From Gerris lacustris (Eukaryota; Arthropoda; Insecta; Hemiptera; Gerridae), in NCBI GenBank assembly GCA_951217055.1, contig OX578286.1, positions 7,542,033-7,606,032 of the forward strand: a stretch of 64,000 bases of DNA, in the 5' to 3' direction. The notes under the pieces were generated by a model, which did no database searches, was not told the DNA's origin, and was given only the letters and a program-made list of their open reading frames with translations. Positions within the stretch are counted from its first letter, which is position 1, and each line of letters starts with the position of its first letter. A program made the translations under genes and the position numbers. Positions 1 to 12,024 of the stretch are shown here, piece after piece.

Positions 1-572
1 TTACCACTTTAGGCGAAATCTGTATTCCATTCCATAACCTAACCTACATAAATTTTATTGAACTTTAACGAAACGGGTTCAACTTATCGGTCCTTGTGGA
101 AGTCTTCTCCCGGCTTCAGCGGATGTTCGAAGCTGTCTTGTCTTCGGGAATCTTGAAATAACCTGCTCACATGTCGATAAGTTCAAACTCGAAAAGGAGA
201 TTTCATGTCGGGACTGGGCCCCGATCTCGAACTGAAATAACGAATGACAAAGAAGTATAGATTGACGGAACGAACGGAATGATAATGTTAAGAAATAGAA
301 ACTATACCGCATATAACCAAAAATTAACATAAAGTTACACAACGCCAACATAAGTTGGCTGGAGGAATAAAAGAAGAGTTATTTAAGATTGAATTAAATT
401 AAAATTGGAAACAGCCACAGCTTCCATCTTCCTAACATCACAAACGGCAAACTTGGTTTCACCACAAGATCAAAAAAACGAATCTAGCTTCAAAAAAACG
501 AAAACGAAAGAAGAGGTATCTGTATCTCCTTGGAGATAGAGATACCTTTTCTGTTACATACAGATACCTGTT
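1..572. other. Intergenic sequence, no gene seen
   Basis: AT-rich sequence with short open frames on the minus strand that lack any recognisable domain or compositional signal. The only notable item is a 14-bp palindrome (atctccttggagat) at 524-537, which recurs at 1118-1131 on the far side of the LINE fragment. Confidence 0.5.
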
Positions 573-1103
573 AAATATTTAGGATCCCAAATCACTGATG
601 ATAACAGTGTATCAGAGGAGGTAAAAGCGAGGCTGGCCGCAGGAAACAGGTGTTACTTCTCCTTAACGAAACTTCTAAGAAGTAGACTCTTAAGTCGAAA
701 CTTAAAGATTAAAGTATATATTACCGTCATCAGACCTGTTGTACTGTTACAGTACGGATCGGAGACATGGTCTCTTACGAACTCTGATGAAAACCTCTTA
801 TGGCGTTGGGAGAGAAAATTATTGAGAAGGATTTTCGGCCCAGTGAACGAGGATGGAAGACGGAGAATTCGGTGGAATGAAGAGCTACGTATCCTTTACG
901 GCAAACCGGACCCGGTGGCTGAAATCAAGAAAAATAGGCTGAGGTGGCGGAAGATGGCTTAGAGGACGCCTAGGCTGATATGGCTCGATGAGGTGGAGGA
1001 TGATCTAAGGACGATAGGGGTTAGGAGATGGAGGGCTGTTGCGCAGCAGTGGGAAATCTGGAGAAGCGAAGTGCTGCAGGCCCAGGCTCTTCGAGAGCTG
1101 TAG
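573..1103 (+). pseudogene. LINE reverse transcriptase C-terminal fragment (RTE-like)
   Basis: A 177-codon frame, open except for one TAG at 960-962, translates into the region after the catalytic core of a non-LTR reverse transcriptase. Recognisable pieces are YLGSQITDD near the start, the IRPVVLLQYGSETW block about residues 50-63, a RRIFGPV block about residue 86, and a RLRW block about residue 123. These are typical of the C-terminal end of RTE-type ORFs in insects (family knowledge). The ORF ends in ...LREL followed by GATGATGATC, which resembles the short trinucleotide tails of RTE elements. The fingers/palm domains and endonuclease are absent, so this is a 5'-truncated dead copy. Clade assignment is an inference; non-LTR origin is secure. 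Confidence 0.8.
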
Positions 1104-1612
1104 CACCGAGGATGATGATCTCCTTGGAGATGTAAACAAACTATACGGGTCGCTAAGGTAACCTTCTCCATCTAAAACCGTTGCCAGGGTTGCCGGAAAC
1201 AGATGTTCAAAACAACCTAACTTATGAGAATTATTAAAATTAACTAAACTTTAAATCGGAAAAACGCCGGTGTTTTCCCCAAAGAAAAATTAAAATAACT
1301 ATACTGAAAGAAAAATAAAGTCGATCATAAACAAAATGTTGATAAAGACGGGGGGGGGGGGGGGGGTCTGAAACAAGCCCAAAAAAAAAATATAAATAGT
1401 TCTTACATTCACCGCTAGATTTCGGGACCTACACAATTTTCCCTCTGACTTGGCCAACCACGGCACACAGATACCAAATGAAGCCTGGTCGCCTGGTCTC
1501 AAGGTCCCTAGGCTCTATGTGCTATTGAAGAGGTAGGTTAAATAGACAGGTGAGGAAAATAAGCCACCTCCATTTTTCCTCGTCTATCTCCCTCCCCACG
1601 TTCTCTCCATAA
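1104..1612. other. Intergenic sequence with a poly-G run
   Basis: No gene seen. A 17-base G homopolymer lies at about 1350-1366, followed by an A-run. Confidence 0.4.
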
Positions 1613-1900
1613 TAAATACTATTAATAGTTAGCGACATTTAACACTTCATAGCGGTGTCGCTGTTGGTTTTACCAAGAAATTGTATTTGAAAAAAGTGTT
1701 TGTCTCATTGAATTGATAAAGTTAATTATTTTTCCTCCTTTTACCTAAAATTCCAATTTTAAATTTTAAGTTTACGATTCGCGAGCGTCGCGCGCGAGCG
1801 CTTGGGCAGATAACGTTGTCCAACGAACTCGCCTTGCGCATTGGTAAAACGAACATGTCTACCAAATTTTACTTTATTATATATTGTTATATTACTTTAT
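1613..1900 (-). repeat. Family X (subfamily A) repeat, partial copy
   Basis: About 290 bp closely similar to the adjacent copy at 1925-2363 and to copies at 33971-34536 and 40645-41223. Shared landmarks include 'gcggtgtcgctgttggtttta' type sequence and 'aacgttgtccaacgaactcg'. It lacks the terminal hairpin, so it is truncated. Confidence 0.7.
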
Positions 1901-1924
1901 TGATATATTGTTTTTTGTGTAAAA

Positions 1925-2362
1925 ACTATTAATAGTTTTAGCGATCTTTAACAATTCATAGAGGTGTCGCTGTTGGTTTGACTAAAAAATTGTATTAAAA
2001 AAATGTTTGTCTCATTGAATAGATGAAGTTAGATTTTTTTCCTGACCTAAAATTCCAATTTTAAATTTGAAGTTCACGTTTACGCAGGCGTTTCTCGTGA
2101 ACGCTTGGACTGATAACGTTGTCCAACGAACTCTTTTTGGGTATTGGTAAAATGAACATGTCTACCAAATTTCATTAAAATCGGTCGACATTTACTCAAG
2201 TTATCGTCACATGTTTCATAATTCGCGGAATTCAGACCGACACGAGACCAAAAAGGTTCCCTGATGTCTGAAACGGATTTCTGTCTTGGAATTTTTATAA
2301 TCGGAGACATAAAAGTTTTTCGTTGAACACATTGCTTCCGTTACCTTCGGTAAGCTCGGAAG

Positions 2363-2363
<1 letters not shown>
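1925..2363 (-). repeat. Family X (subfamily A) repeat, hairpin end present
   Basis: Reads in minus orientation from the 'aatagttttagcgatc' region to the terminal hairpin cttccg-ttacc-ttc-ggtaa-gct-cggaag at about 2335-2363. Family X is a set of roughly 0.5-0.6 kb repeats with one hairpin terminus and a second terminus ending ...gccacactaattggcag. Short open frames crossing it are not conserved as proteins between copies. Confidence 0.7.
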
Positions 2364-2404
<41 letters not shown>

Positions 2405-2446
2405 CTTCCGAGCTTACCGAAGGTAACGGAAGCAATGTGTTCAACG
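2321..2446. repeat. Palindrome of two family X termini around (TA)n
   Basis: Left arm from cgttgaacac (2321) through the X hairpin, then about 40 bases of alternating AT, then the same sequence inverted, ending ttcaacg at 2446. The arms of about 45 bp look perfectly complementary. This is either two X ends joined head to head or a foldback product. Confidence 0.8.
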
Positions 2447-4495
2447 ATAATATATACGATTAATATATATATTAATTTACTTATATACTGAGATAAATAT
2501 ATAAATTTATATCAAAAATAACTATTTTGACAAGCTTTAATTAGCTTCTTATAATTGTCCAAGAAAAATCTTCTAACCTTAATTCTCAAACTCTTCCTGA
2601 CAACCAATATTGCTGAAACTTGCATAAATTATGTATTTCCGGTAACAATACTAAGATAATAACCAGTCATTAGCTTTTAAAAGATATTAGTGTTAGAAAA
2701 AAAAAAATGTGATACATTTTTTACACCAGTGACAGGTAAGAGAGGTTATTTCGGTTTAATTTTAAAAGGCAAATATTTTTCTATAGGGTAGAGCAAACTC
2801 GGTTTGAAGCCTGTTCCGCTGACCTTGGCTACCTCTAGCACCTCCTAGACCCTCTTGATTCCGTGTTTATGTATCCACTCTACGCTCTATCTCAAGGGTC
2901 AACTCAACAGAAAGTTGCACAAAACTATTTTCGACTGATTTATGTCTCACAGGGAAAAAATCTTCTTTTCTCTTCTTTTTTTTACAAGCTTTTATTTTTA
3001 ACTTGTAATGTATGTATGTATGTTCGGGAACTGAATTTGAAAGCAGTTATCCTCAACCTATTGAACTGAAATTTTGCATACACGTTTAGTTTGGATGACA
3101 ATGTATGCGGTTACCTAAGTGACGTTATTCTAAATCCAATATGGTGGGCAGCCAAGATGGCGGACTAGTTTTTTGTTAGCACGCCCATGATATGGGTTTC
3201 AAATGAAAGGGTTTGGGGAGAAGAATACGAATAATAGCTTGTATTCAAAATATATCTTTTTTTAAATCAACTTATTTATATTTGACATTCTTCAAAAACA
3301 GCAATTGCTCTGATAATTAGCAGAGATACATGTGAGTTCGTTTTAGCCCATAAATCAATACATTAAAGGAAGAAATTTGATTAAATTGGCGGTAAAAGTT
3401 AAGAATTCAACAACAACGACCACTGACAAGCTATAAGTGAGGTAAAGAATTAATTATGTTAAAGCCACAAAAGTATAAAATAATATTATAGGGGGGGGGG
3501 GGGGGGGGAAGAGTCATGATCTTTGTTTAACGAGTTAAATGTTAAAGATTGAAGATTGTGAGGGACCCTGACTAGAAGACGAGTTAAGAAGTTATATGAT
3601 AAGCAGGTGGCACTTCCAGTGGCTTACACATGCTTTTTGACAGTAGGGGGAGACCGGGACTGGTTGTTACATGGGGTAGGTTGTTACAAGCTAATTTGAA
3701 CTGAGGTAGAGAGGTCTACAATGCATCACAGTCTGTCAAGGACAAGAAACCTTAGTTCTTCCGATAGGTCCCTTCATTCTACAGATATGTACTGATTTAG
3801 GTTTAAACCCTTAAAAGTAAAAAAAAGTCGGTCCTATAAAATTTGTTCAGTAGTGTTAATTTGTTTTAAAGTAGCTTTAGTAAATAGTATATTGAAAACA
3901 ATGTTCATTAAGCTTAATTATCACAGTTTATTAGATTTTTTAAACTTATATGGGTAGACGCATTACTCGATTGTGTCCAAAATGGCAGTACAGGGCACAG
4001 GGCTGGTTGTTACGGGGTAAGTTGTAACACTGTAACAACCTGCCCCATTACTTCTTATCTGCAATAAGCAACCCTAGGAATGTAAATTATTATTATATGA
4101 CTGTTTACACCTATTCTACCATCTTGATCAGTATATACAGAGAAAGGTTCAAAGGTAAATTAGAAGGGAAGTCTAGGTTTAGAGAAATACAAAAACCACT
4201 CAATTATTGCATGGGGTCTGTGGGAACCCAGTGTGTCGTTCTAGGGCTAAGTAGGGCAGACAATTTTTTAAAATTATTTAGAAGTGGGGTGCTACAGTAA
4301 ATAAATACATACTATTAAAATAGCCTACCGATTTTATTTCGATTTGTTTATATTTTAATAAGTTTTAACGCTTATTGTTTGTTTTATAGGCACTGATTAT
4401 ATCTTTATAAAAGCCGATATCTGCTTTGATAAATAAACCAATATAATTTTACGTGACGAGACAATTTTTAATAGTCAGGCACCAACAAAAGTGAA
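2447..4495. other. Intergenic sequence, no gene seen
   Basis: AT-rich with no supported coding. It contains a poly-G run near 3491-3509. Between about 3645 and 4060, related segments containing 'ctggttgttac' and 'ggttgttac' recur, including an inverted pair near 4010-4045, which suggests a degraded short repeat. Confidence 0.4.
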
Positions 4496-4504
4496 GTTAA
4501 TAAT

Positions 4505-4585
4505 AAACAGGTCAAGTGTGTGCTTAGTCAGCACACAGCGAGGGTCCGTAGGCCGCACTATATAGTGTGCACTGTGTAGTGTGTA
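4505..4585 (+). repeat. Family Z repeat, truncated left end
   Basis: Matches the left end of the full copies at 37825 and 52704 ('caggtcaagtgtgtgct', then 'agggtccgtaggc', then 'actatatagtg'). The rest of Z is absent. Confidence 0.7.
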
Positions 4586-4607
4586 AATAAAGAGAAAAAA
4601 AAATAAT

Positions 4608-4674
4608 TTGCCAGTTGATGTGGCACATAGCTTTCTCGCATCCTTTTACATACAGGAAAATTTTATTGACGTAA
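4608..4674 (-). repeat. Family X end, interrupted by Helitron
   Basis: Matches the X terminus ('tgccagttgatgtggcacatag', then 'ctcgcatcc') and stops exactly where the Helitron begins. The remainder of X is not recognisable beyond 6922. Confidence 0.6.
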
Positions 4675-6922
4675 TCTATATATATAAAAGTCAACGTATG
4701 TGTGTGTGTGTGTGTGTGTGTGTTTGTTCTTTATACAAATCTACAGTTTTAGCCCGATTTTGATAAAAATTTGCACACTTGACCTTCAAAGCAAGGAAAA
4801 AATCAAGGTCTACATGAATTTTCGAAATTTAAATTTTGGTACACAGGGGTACGGGGTACAAGTAATGAATACGGGGTCAAAGTAATGAATACCCTTCGTG
4901 ATGCATATCGTTGAAAAGCTCTTTAAGAGTACACAAATTGTTGTTATTTACACTTTTATCATATTTTCATTTAGGAGGGGGGTAAAATGGAAAAATATAG
5001 CTATATCTTATTTGTTCTTTATACAAATCTACAGTTTTAGTCCAATCTCGATGAAAATTTGCACACTTGACCTTCAAAGCAAGGAGAAAATCAAGGTCTA
5101 CATGAATTTTAGAAATTTAAATTATGGTACACAGGGGTACGGGGTACAAGTAATGAATACGGGGTCAAAGTAATGAATACCCTTCGTGATGCATATCGTT
5201 GAAAAGCTCTTTAAGAGTACAGTAATTGTTGTTGTGTGTAGTTTTGTCATATATTCATTTAGGAGGGGGGTAAAATGGAAAATATAACTATATTTATATA
5301 TAAAAAGAAGAGTATCTATATGAGAGAATCTTTTATACAAATCTACAGTTTTATCCCAATTTGATGAATATTTACATTCTTTTTCTTCTAAACAAGGTGA
5401 AGGTCACTGCCTACATGATTTTCCGATATTAAAATTTTGGTACACAGAGGTACGGGGTACAAATGTCAAAGTAATGAATACCCTTTATGATGCATATCGT
5501 TGAAAAGCTCTTTAAGAGTACATTAATTGTTGTTAAGTACGATTTTGTCATATTTTCATTTAGGAGGGGGGTAAAATGGAAATTTATATCTATATCCATA
5601 AAAGTCAACGTATGTGTGAGTGTGTTTGTGTTCTTTATACAAATCAACAGTTTTAATTCGATCTCAATGAAAATTTGCGCACTTGTCCTTCAAAGCAAGG
5701 GGAAGATCTCTGTCTACATGAATGTTCGAAATTTAACTTTTGTTACACAGAGGTACGGGGTACAAATGTAAAAATATTGAAAACCCTTCATGATGCATAC
5801 TGTTGAAAAGCTCTTTAAGAGTACAGTAATTGTTTTTACGTGCATTTAGGGGGTAAATGGAAAAATATATCTAAAAGTCAACATATGTGTGTATGTTCTT
5901 TATAAAAATCCACAGTTTTAGTCCGATCTCGATCAAAAAATGCACACTTGACCTTCAAAGGGAGAAAAAATCACTGTCTACATGAATTTTCGAAATTTAA
6001 ATTTTGGTACACAGGGAACAGGGTACAATAATGAATACGGGGTCAAAAGACTGAATTCCCTTTATGATGCATATCGTTGAAAAGCTCTTTAAGATTACAT
6101 TAATTGTTGTTATATACAGTTTTGTCATATGTATTTTAATTTAGGAGGGGGTAAAATGGAAAAATATAGCTATATCTTATATAAAAAGAAGAGAGTCTGT
6201 ATGAGGGTGTCTTTTATACAAATCTACAGTTTTATCCCAATTTGATGAATATTTACTCACTTTCCCTTCAAAGCAAGTGGGAGGTCCCTGTCTACATGAA
6301 TTTACGTAATTTAAATTTTGGTACCAAGGGGTACGGTGTAAAAATGTCCAAGTAATGGATTCTCTTCATATGGTGCATGTCGTTGAAAAGCAGTTTAACA
6401 GAAAAGTAATTGTTGTTAAGTATAATTTTATTTAGGAGGGGGTAAAATGGAAATTTATAGCTATATATATAAACATCAACGTATGTGTGTGTATGTTTTT
6501 TTTATACAAATCTACAGTTTTAGTTCGATGTCGATAAAAATCTGCCCATTTGACCTTCAACGCAAGGGGAAAATGATAGCCTACATGAATTTTCGAAATT
6601 TAAATTTGGTACACAGGGGTATGGTACAATAATGAATACGGGGTTAATGTAATGAATACCCTTCATGATGCAAAAGCTCTTTAAGAGTACAGTAATAGTT
6701 TTTATGTACAGTTTAGTCATATTTTAATTTAGGGGGGGGGGGGGGGGAATTTAGGATATTTGAAAATTAGCTTATCAAAGAAGAGGGGGTATAGAAATAG
6801 GTGGGAGAGATTGAATCTAGATATTCTTGCATAGTAAAATAATTTATATGTTTCATTATGGTTGTTTATAAACTTATCTAATTATAATAACACTCCGTAG
6901 CGAAGCACGGGTACCCAGCTAG
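4675..6922 (+). mobile_element. Non-autonomous Helitron with internal repeats
   Basis: The left end is TCTATATATATAAAA preceded by A. The right end is a hairpin (ccgt-agcgaagc-acgg at about 6895-6910) followed by CTAG at 6919-6922 and then T. This matches the Helitron rules (5' TC, 3' hairpin plus CTRR, A/T insertion; family knowledge). No Rep/helicase ORF is present. The interior is a head-to-tail series of about seven degenerate units of roughly 300 bp. Most contain 'acaaatctacagtttta', 'atgaatacccttc' and 'gggggtaaaatgg', and several restart with the element's own 5' end ('aaaagtcaacgtatgtg'). A G-run lies at about 6732-6747. Confidence 0.85.
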
Positions 6923-7759
6923 TACAATTATAATAATAAAAGGAAATAAAACAACGTATATATACACACATACATACACACACTATACAAATACACATAC
7001 ATACATAAATACACATATGCATAAAATAAATAAGCAAATTTACAATAATACAAACTTAATTAGTAAATTATAAATAAGTGGAATTAAAATCACATCATTT
7101 CATTATGAAAATAAATTTAAGGTTAATTAGTCAATCGATACAACAGAAGGAAAAATTATATAAATGATAAAGAGGATTTAGTAAACAAGTACACTTTATC
7201 AGACTACACAGTAGTACATTTTTCAATATTTTACTACGTTTTTATTAGCTTGCTATCTTGTTTGTTTGTTTGTTTGTCCGGTACAAATCTAGCAATCGAT
7301 TTTTAACTAACTTCCCAAATAGCTAGACATTTGAAACTTTTAGCATAGCTCAGAACACGATGACAATGCATTTTTTTAATACTTTTAGCCATCTTTCAGC
7401 AGAATTTAATTGGTTTTCAGCAAATCTTCCTGTACGGGAAGTAAGTTCGGAAAAAATCCGCTAATTATTTTATTTGTTTTGACATATCCCATAGTATTTG
7501 CAATCTTCATTTTGACGGGTCTCAAATTTGTGATAGATAAACATTGAATGACATCAAAACAGGAAATATCGATTATATTATTTATCAATTATATTATTTA
7601 TATTATTTCAAATATATCGATGGCACGGTTTAGGTTTGGTGTTGGGGAGATCCGTTGTACAAAGAATTGTCCTTTTATAGGTTTAAGATCAGCTCTCTAG
7701 ATGGTTGTCATTTATGTGAAGTAAATAAATTCGGAACTATTTTTTTTTTTTCACTATTA
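6923..7759. other. Intergenic sequence, no gene seen
   Basis: AT-rich, with a CA/TA-rich microsatellite near 6957-7020. The stretch about 7290-7520 is similar, in inverse orientation, to about 10185-10330, so part of it is a dispersed repeat. Confidence 0.4.
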
Positions 7760-10700
7760 TCTATATATATAAAACTAAGAGTGACAGTGACTGATCATCA
7801 AAAATTCTCCTACTTCCCATTGACCTAGAGATTTGAAATTTGGTACATAGATAGAGTGTAACATAAATAGGAAAGTGCGGCCATTTTGATTTCGATATGT
7901 GTCCGCCATATTAAATTATAGCCGCCATCTTGGATTTTTTCATCAGTAATTCTCCTACTTCCCATTGACCTAGAGATATGAAATTTGGTACATAGGTAGA
8001 GTGTACCATAAATAGGAAAGTGCGGCCATTTTGATTTCGATATATAGCCGCCATTTTGAATTATAGCCGCCATCTTGGATTTTTTCATCAGTAATTCTCC
8101 TACTTCCCATTGACCTAGAGATTTGAAATTTGGTACATAGGTAGAGTGTACCAATACTAGAAAAGTGCGGGTGTTTTGATTTCGATATATAGCCGCCATA
8201 TTGGATTTTTAAAACACGTGTATATTTTTATGTGTCGTATATCGTTTTAAAGGCCTTGATTAATACTTTAATGTTGTGGTATTTATTTATTTTTAAAATT
8301 TTTTGTACGGGTACATTTGTACCGATTTGTACTTTTGGTTCAGGTTAAGAAGGTGAAATAATTTTTTTAAATTTTATTTTTACATTTATTAGAATTCATT
8401 AGCCTAAATAATGATCTTATACATGGTTTGATTTTTAAATATATTTTTGGTACCTATGGGTACACGGGTACAAATATGCTTTTAAACACAGAACCTACTT
8501 TCATGTATATCGTTGAAAAACTCTTGAATAGGCCTTTTAATGTAGTTATGTAGTGTTTTGTGATATTTTTACTTTTTAGGGGGGTAAAATTGAAAAAAGT
8601 CCTTATATAGCTGTTTTTTGACAATGGTTCCTTAGGTTTTGGTTGAAATTTAAAACATTGTTATTATTTTTTACTCTCCTTTTCGAGACGTTTACGAATA
8701 TACCTCATTTATTTTGTTATCTTCATTTTGACTTTTTCGGGTAAAAAAATCACAGGGGTGTGGCTTGACGATTTTTTGGTAAAAAATAAAGTTTGTACTA
8801 TCTTCATGAAATTTGTCACGCTTATAAAAATGAAAAATACAAGACGAAAGTGCTCTTGGACTATTTTTTTCCAAGACTCTTAGTTTCCGAGAAAAAGCCA
8901 CTCGAAGTTCATATTTGGCAATTTTTGGGGTTTTCGATTGGCCATTTTTTGGGCTTTAAAAGTGGTAAATGGTAAACTGACGTCATATTCGTAATCTACT
9001 CGACGGGGGCTTTAAAAAAACGTATAGTTTGTATGGGGTTGTCGACAACTTTTTTTGCCCAAATTATCCGGCTCAAAATCTGGGCCCAAAAATAGGGAAA
9101 TTAATAAAAAATTAAAAATATGAGAAATATTGATTCGATTTGATTTAAAATTTGTATGCATGCCTTATTTAATATTAGGAACTCGGAAAAAAATTAATAC
9201 TTGAACATATTTGTACACATGTGTACTTTTGGTACATACGGTACCTAATGTGTTATTTTAACTTGAGATTTTATGTTGTGAAACAATGTGTTATTAGTAA
9301 TGATTTTATTTAGTAAGCTTTATACCATTCAGTGAATTTAATTTGTTTTAATATAATGTTGGTACCTATGTGAGGTACATGGGTACAATGATCGAAATGC
9401 TCGAAATATATCATATTATATATAATTTTACAGTGCTTGAAAAGTACTTTCATTGTTGTTATGTACACTTTTTCAAAATTTTACATTTTAAGGGGTGTAG
9501 AGCATAAAAAACCGTTAATTTATCTGTTTTTCCGAATTGGTTTTTTAGATTATAATTTAAATGGAAAACTAATTAATAATTTTTTACTGCTCTTATCGAG
9601 ACCTTTACAACAATACCAATTTTGATAATATTCGATGAATGAATAAACCACTGCTGCTGCTCAGCAGAGTAAGGATTTTTTATTCGATAGACTGCTGCGC
9701 ATTTGATTTGTTTTGATTTTTTTTTTAGGTCCGTGAATTGTTGGTTGAGTTAGTCTAATTGTAGCCGTTACTCTTGGCGACAAGCTTTCTACATCAGTTT
9801 TCTGGTGTTTAATTTGACATAATATGACCAACCAATGAGAGAAGACTTTGAGAAAGGCTTGGGTTTGTCTTTGTGGGTGGGTGCATTGTTTTGTTTATTT
9901 TTGACACATTTTGACAGTTTTTGATACGGCGCGGCAATAAAAGAATAAAGTGTATAGAAAAATAAAAATATAAATTAATCAAATATAGATATATGTATAA
10001 AATTACAAGATAAAAAGAACTTTATATATACTACGTTTTTTAATTCAATTAATTTATCTTCATATTCAATAATTTATCTTCTTTGTTTAATTGGTTTACT
10101 TATTCTTTTTCGCTGTCATTCACTGTTTACCTCTTAATAAAAAATCTTAAATTTGAAATCTGTCAAAACGAAGGATTGTAAATATTTGGGATATGACAAA
10201 ACAAATAAAATAACTTGCGGATTTTTTCCGAACAGACTTTCCATGAAGCAAATTTGCTGAAAACTAATTAAATTCTGCTGAAAAATTACTAAAAGCATTA
10301 AAATATTGTTGGTGCCATGCCCTAAGGAACTTCATTTAGAAACTAAACTTCAAACGCATTCTAGCGGTGAACTAACAAACTAAGACATACAAAACTTTTA
10401 CCAACAACAGTTTTATGAGTTAAGATTTCATTTCTGATGCAATAATATTATTAAATAAAAAAAAATTACACTGTTAAACAAAATACATTATCCACATAGT
10501 TAGTGCCAAGTAAATATGTAGGAAATATAAAAACTTATGGTTAAATTCATTTATAATGAAAAATATATTTTATATAAAAAAAAGCAGGTCATATATTTAA
10601 TTGAGATAAAATGTTTAAAAATAAGCAATAAAAAATAATATAAACTAATTGCACTAAAATACAAAATTATTTAATAAAAAGGATATATTACTTATATTGT

Positions 10701-10771
10701 TTTAATTATTTTTTACACCTAGCGCCAACTTCTAGACGAATAAGGCACGCGAAGCGTGCCAATTCGGCTAG
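7760..10771 (+). mobile_element. Helitron, non-autonomous, about 3 kb
   Basis: The left end TCTATATATATAAAA (7760) is preceded by A. The right end has a perfect 7-bp stem hairpin, ggcacgc-gaa-gcgtgcc at 10744-10760, then a short spacer and CTAG at 10768-10771 followed by T. No helicase or Rep ORF was found. Inside, about 7795-8215 holds three direct copies of a roughly 145-bp unit ('cctacttcccattgaccta', 'tttggtacatag', 'gccgccat'). The element could be two Helitrons joined, because only one clear pair of ends was seen in 3 kb. Confidence 0.7.
7795..8215. repeat. Tandem repeat, about 145 bp x 3
   Basis: Three successive units share 'ttctcctacttcccattgac', 'gaaatttggtacatag' and 'gccgccatcttggattttt'. 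The open frame across them on the minus strand is explained by the repeat and has no protein signal. Confidence 0.85.
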
Positions 10772-11030
10772 TATATTATATAACAATAACAGTTATATTA
10801 TCAACATTACATACGATTCAACAGAAAATTTAAAAACGTAGTATATAAAAAGTTCTTTTTATCTTGAAATTTTATATTTATGTGCTTAATAAAATAAATT
10901 ATAAAAAGAAATTAAATAATAGTAATAATATTAGACACTTATTATTTATTATTTTCATTAATATTGTTCATATTAATATATGAACCCACAAATATATATA
11001 TATATATATTTTTATTTTTTTATTTTTTTA

Positions 11031-11064
<34 letters not shown>

Positions 11065-11320
11065 CTTTCTTCCTTCTTTTTTTGAAGATATGTGTATCGT
11101 GTTTCTCTCCCTAAGTTTACTGTGGTTTATTAAGTCAAGTTTGGGTCGGATAAAACAAAATTCATTGTTGTATTGTCGGAAAATATTATTTTAAAGAAGA
11201 AGGAGGATGAAAGTATGTTTTGTTTTTGGACTTGTAGACAGTAATGAACAAAGGCAATTTACAGAGAATTATAATATGTGAAACAATTGTGATCCTCATT
11301 CCTATTTCACTTTCTTTTGT
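10772..11320. other. Intergenic sequence with T- and TA-rich tracts
   Basis: No gene seen. A TA run near 10993-11010, long T/TTA tracts to about 11070, then non-repetitive sequence. Confidence 0.4.
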
Positions 11321-11410
11321 ATATCACTGATGAAGCTTAGGCTCCCTAGGCGAAAGCTTTGAATTAAACAAAATTTTTTAACCACACACATCATCGGACT
11401 TTTATTCCAA
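11321..11410 (+). ncRNA. Hammerhead-ribozyme-like motif
   Basis: CTGATGA at 11327-11333, then one extra A, then a 7-bp stem GCTTAGG/CCTAGGC (11335-11341 with 11345-11351, loop CTC), then GAAA at 11352-11355. This is the order of the hammerhead core CUGANGA, stem II, GAAA. The extra base between CUGANGA and stem II, and the lack of an obvious stem III/cleavage site, make activity uncertain. Such cores are known in Penelope-like elements and retrozymes; other copies of the pattern in this window sit in Penelope-like sequence. Confidence 0.45.
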
Positions 11411-11932
11411 AAAAAAATCCTTCATTCGGAGAAGGAGGATGTTTGGAAAAGAAAATAAATTAATGGATTATAAATATAGATCATAGATTTGCTTTAATCA
11501 TGAGACAGTTTCCTGACGAGTAGATAGGACTCTCGTAACAAAGTCAATAACACAACGATGGGTTGAAACAAAAATCTTTCGGATTCAGTTTAATGATCAA
11601 ATCATTACCTGTAGTTGACTGGACTACAGGTAATGTAAGTTAACAAAATAATTTTCTAATTTATAATACTATTACTTTTTACCCTGTATTATCTATTATT
11701 ACATGCATGCTTAATGGTTTTATTTTGTAATTAACATCGATAATAATTATAGAATCGACGAAACATTGACACAACGCAATACGTATACTGTTTACAAAAG
11801 CAATTTGTGACTTTCTTATGCGAATCATAAAAAAAAAATTTATTACGAAATAATAAATTGTTAGGGTGTTTTTTTTTATATATATATTTTATCAATAATA
11901 AAGAAAAAACTTAATAATGATATGATTTCTAT
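11411..11932. other. 5' flank of gene A
   Basis: Non-coding. From about 11575 onward it is alignable with the flank of gene B from about 16070 (shared 'accctgtattatctatt', 'aattaacatcgataataat'), so the duplication that made genes A and B includes at least 400 bp upstream. Confidence 0.6.
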
Positions 11933-11969
11933 TATAAATAGATAAAATTAATTATGTTTAAATTCATTT
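11933..11969 (+). promoter_or_regulatory. Core promoter of gene A
   Basis: TATAAATA at 11933-11940 and an initiator-like TCATTT at 11964-11969. The spacing between the start of the TATA box and the A of the initiator is 33 bases, as expected for an arthropod promoter. The 18-base stretch after it (to 'tttagaggtt') is conserved at gene B. The predicted leader is about 58 bases. Confidence 0.65.
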
Positions 11970-12024
11970 AGAGGTTCGCTGTACAAAGGAGTTTAACTAC
12001 TGAGATACCTTTAACGATAAAATA

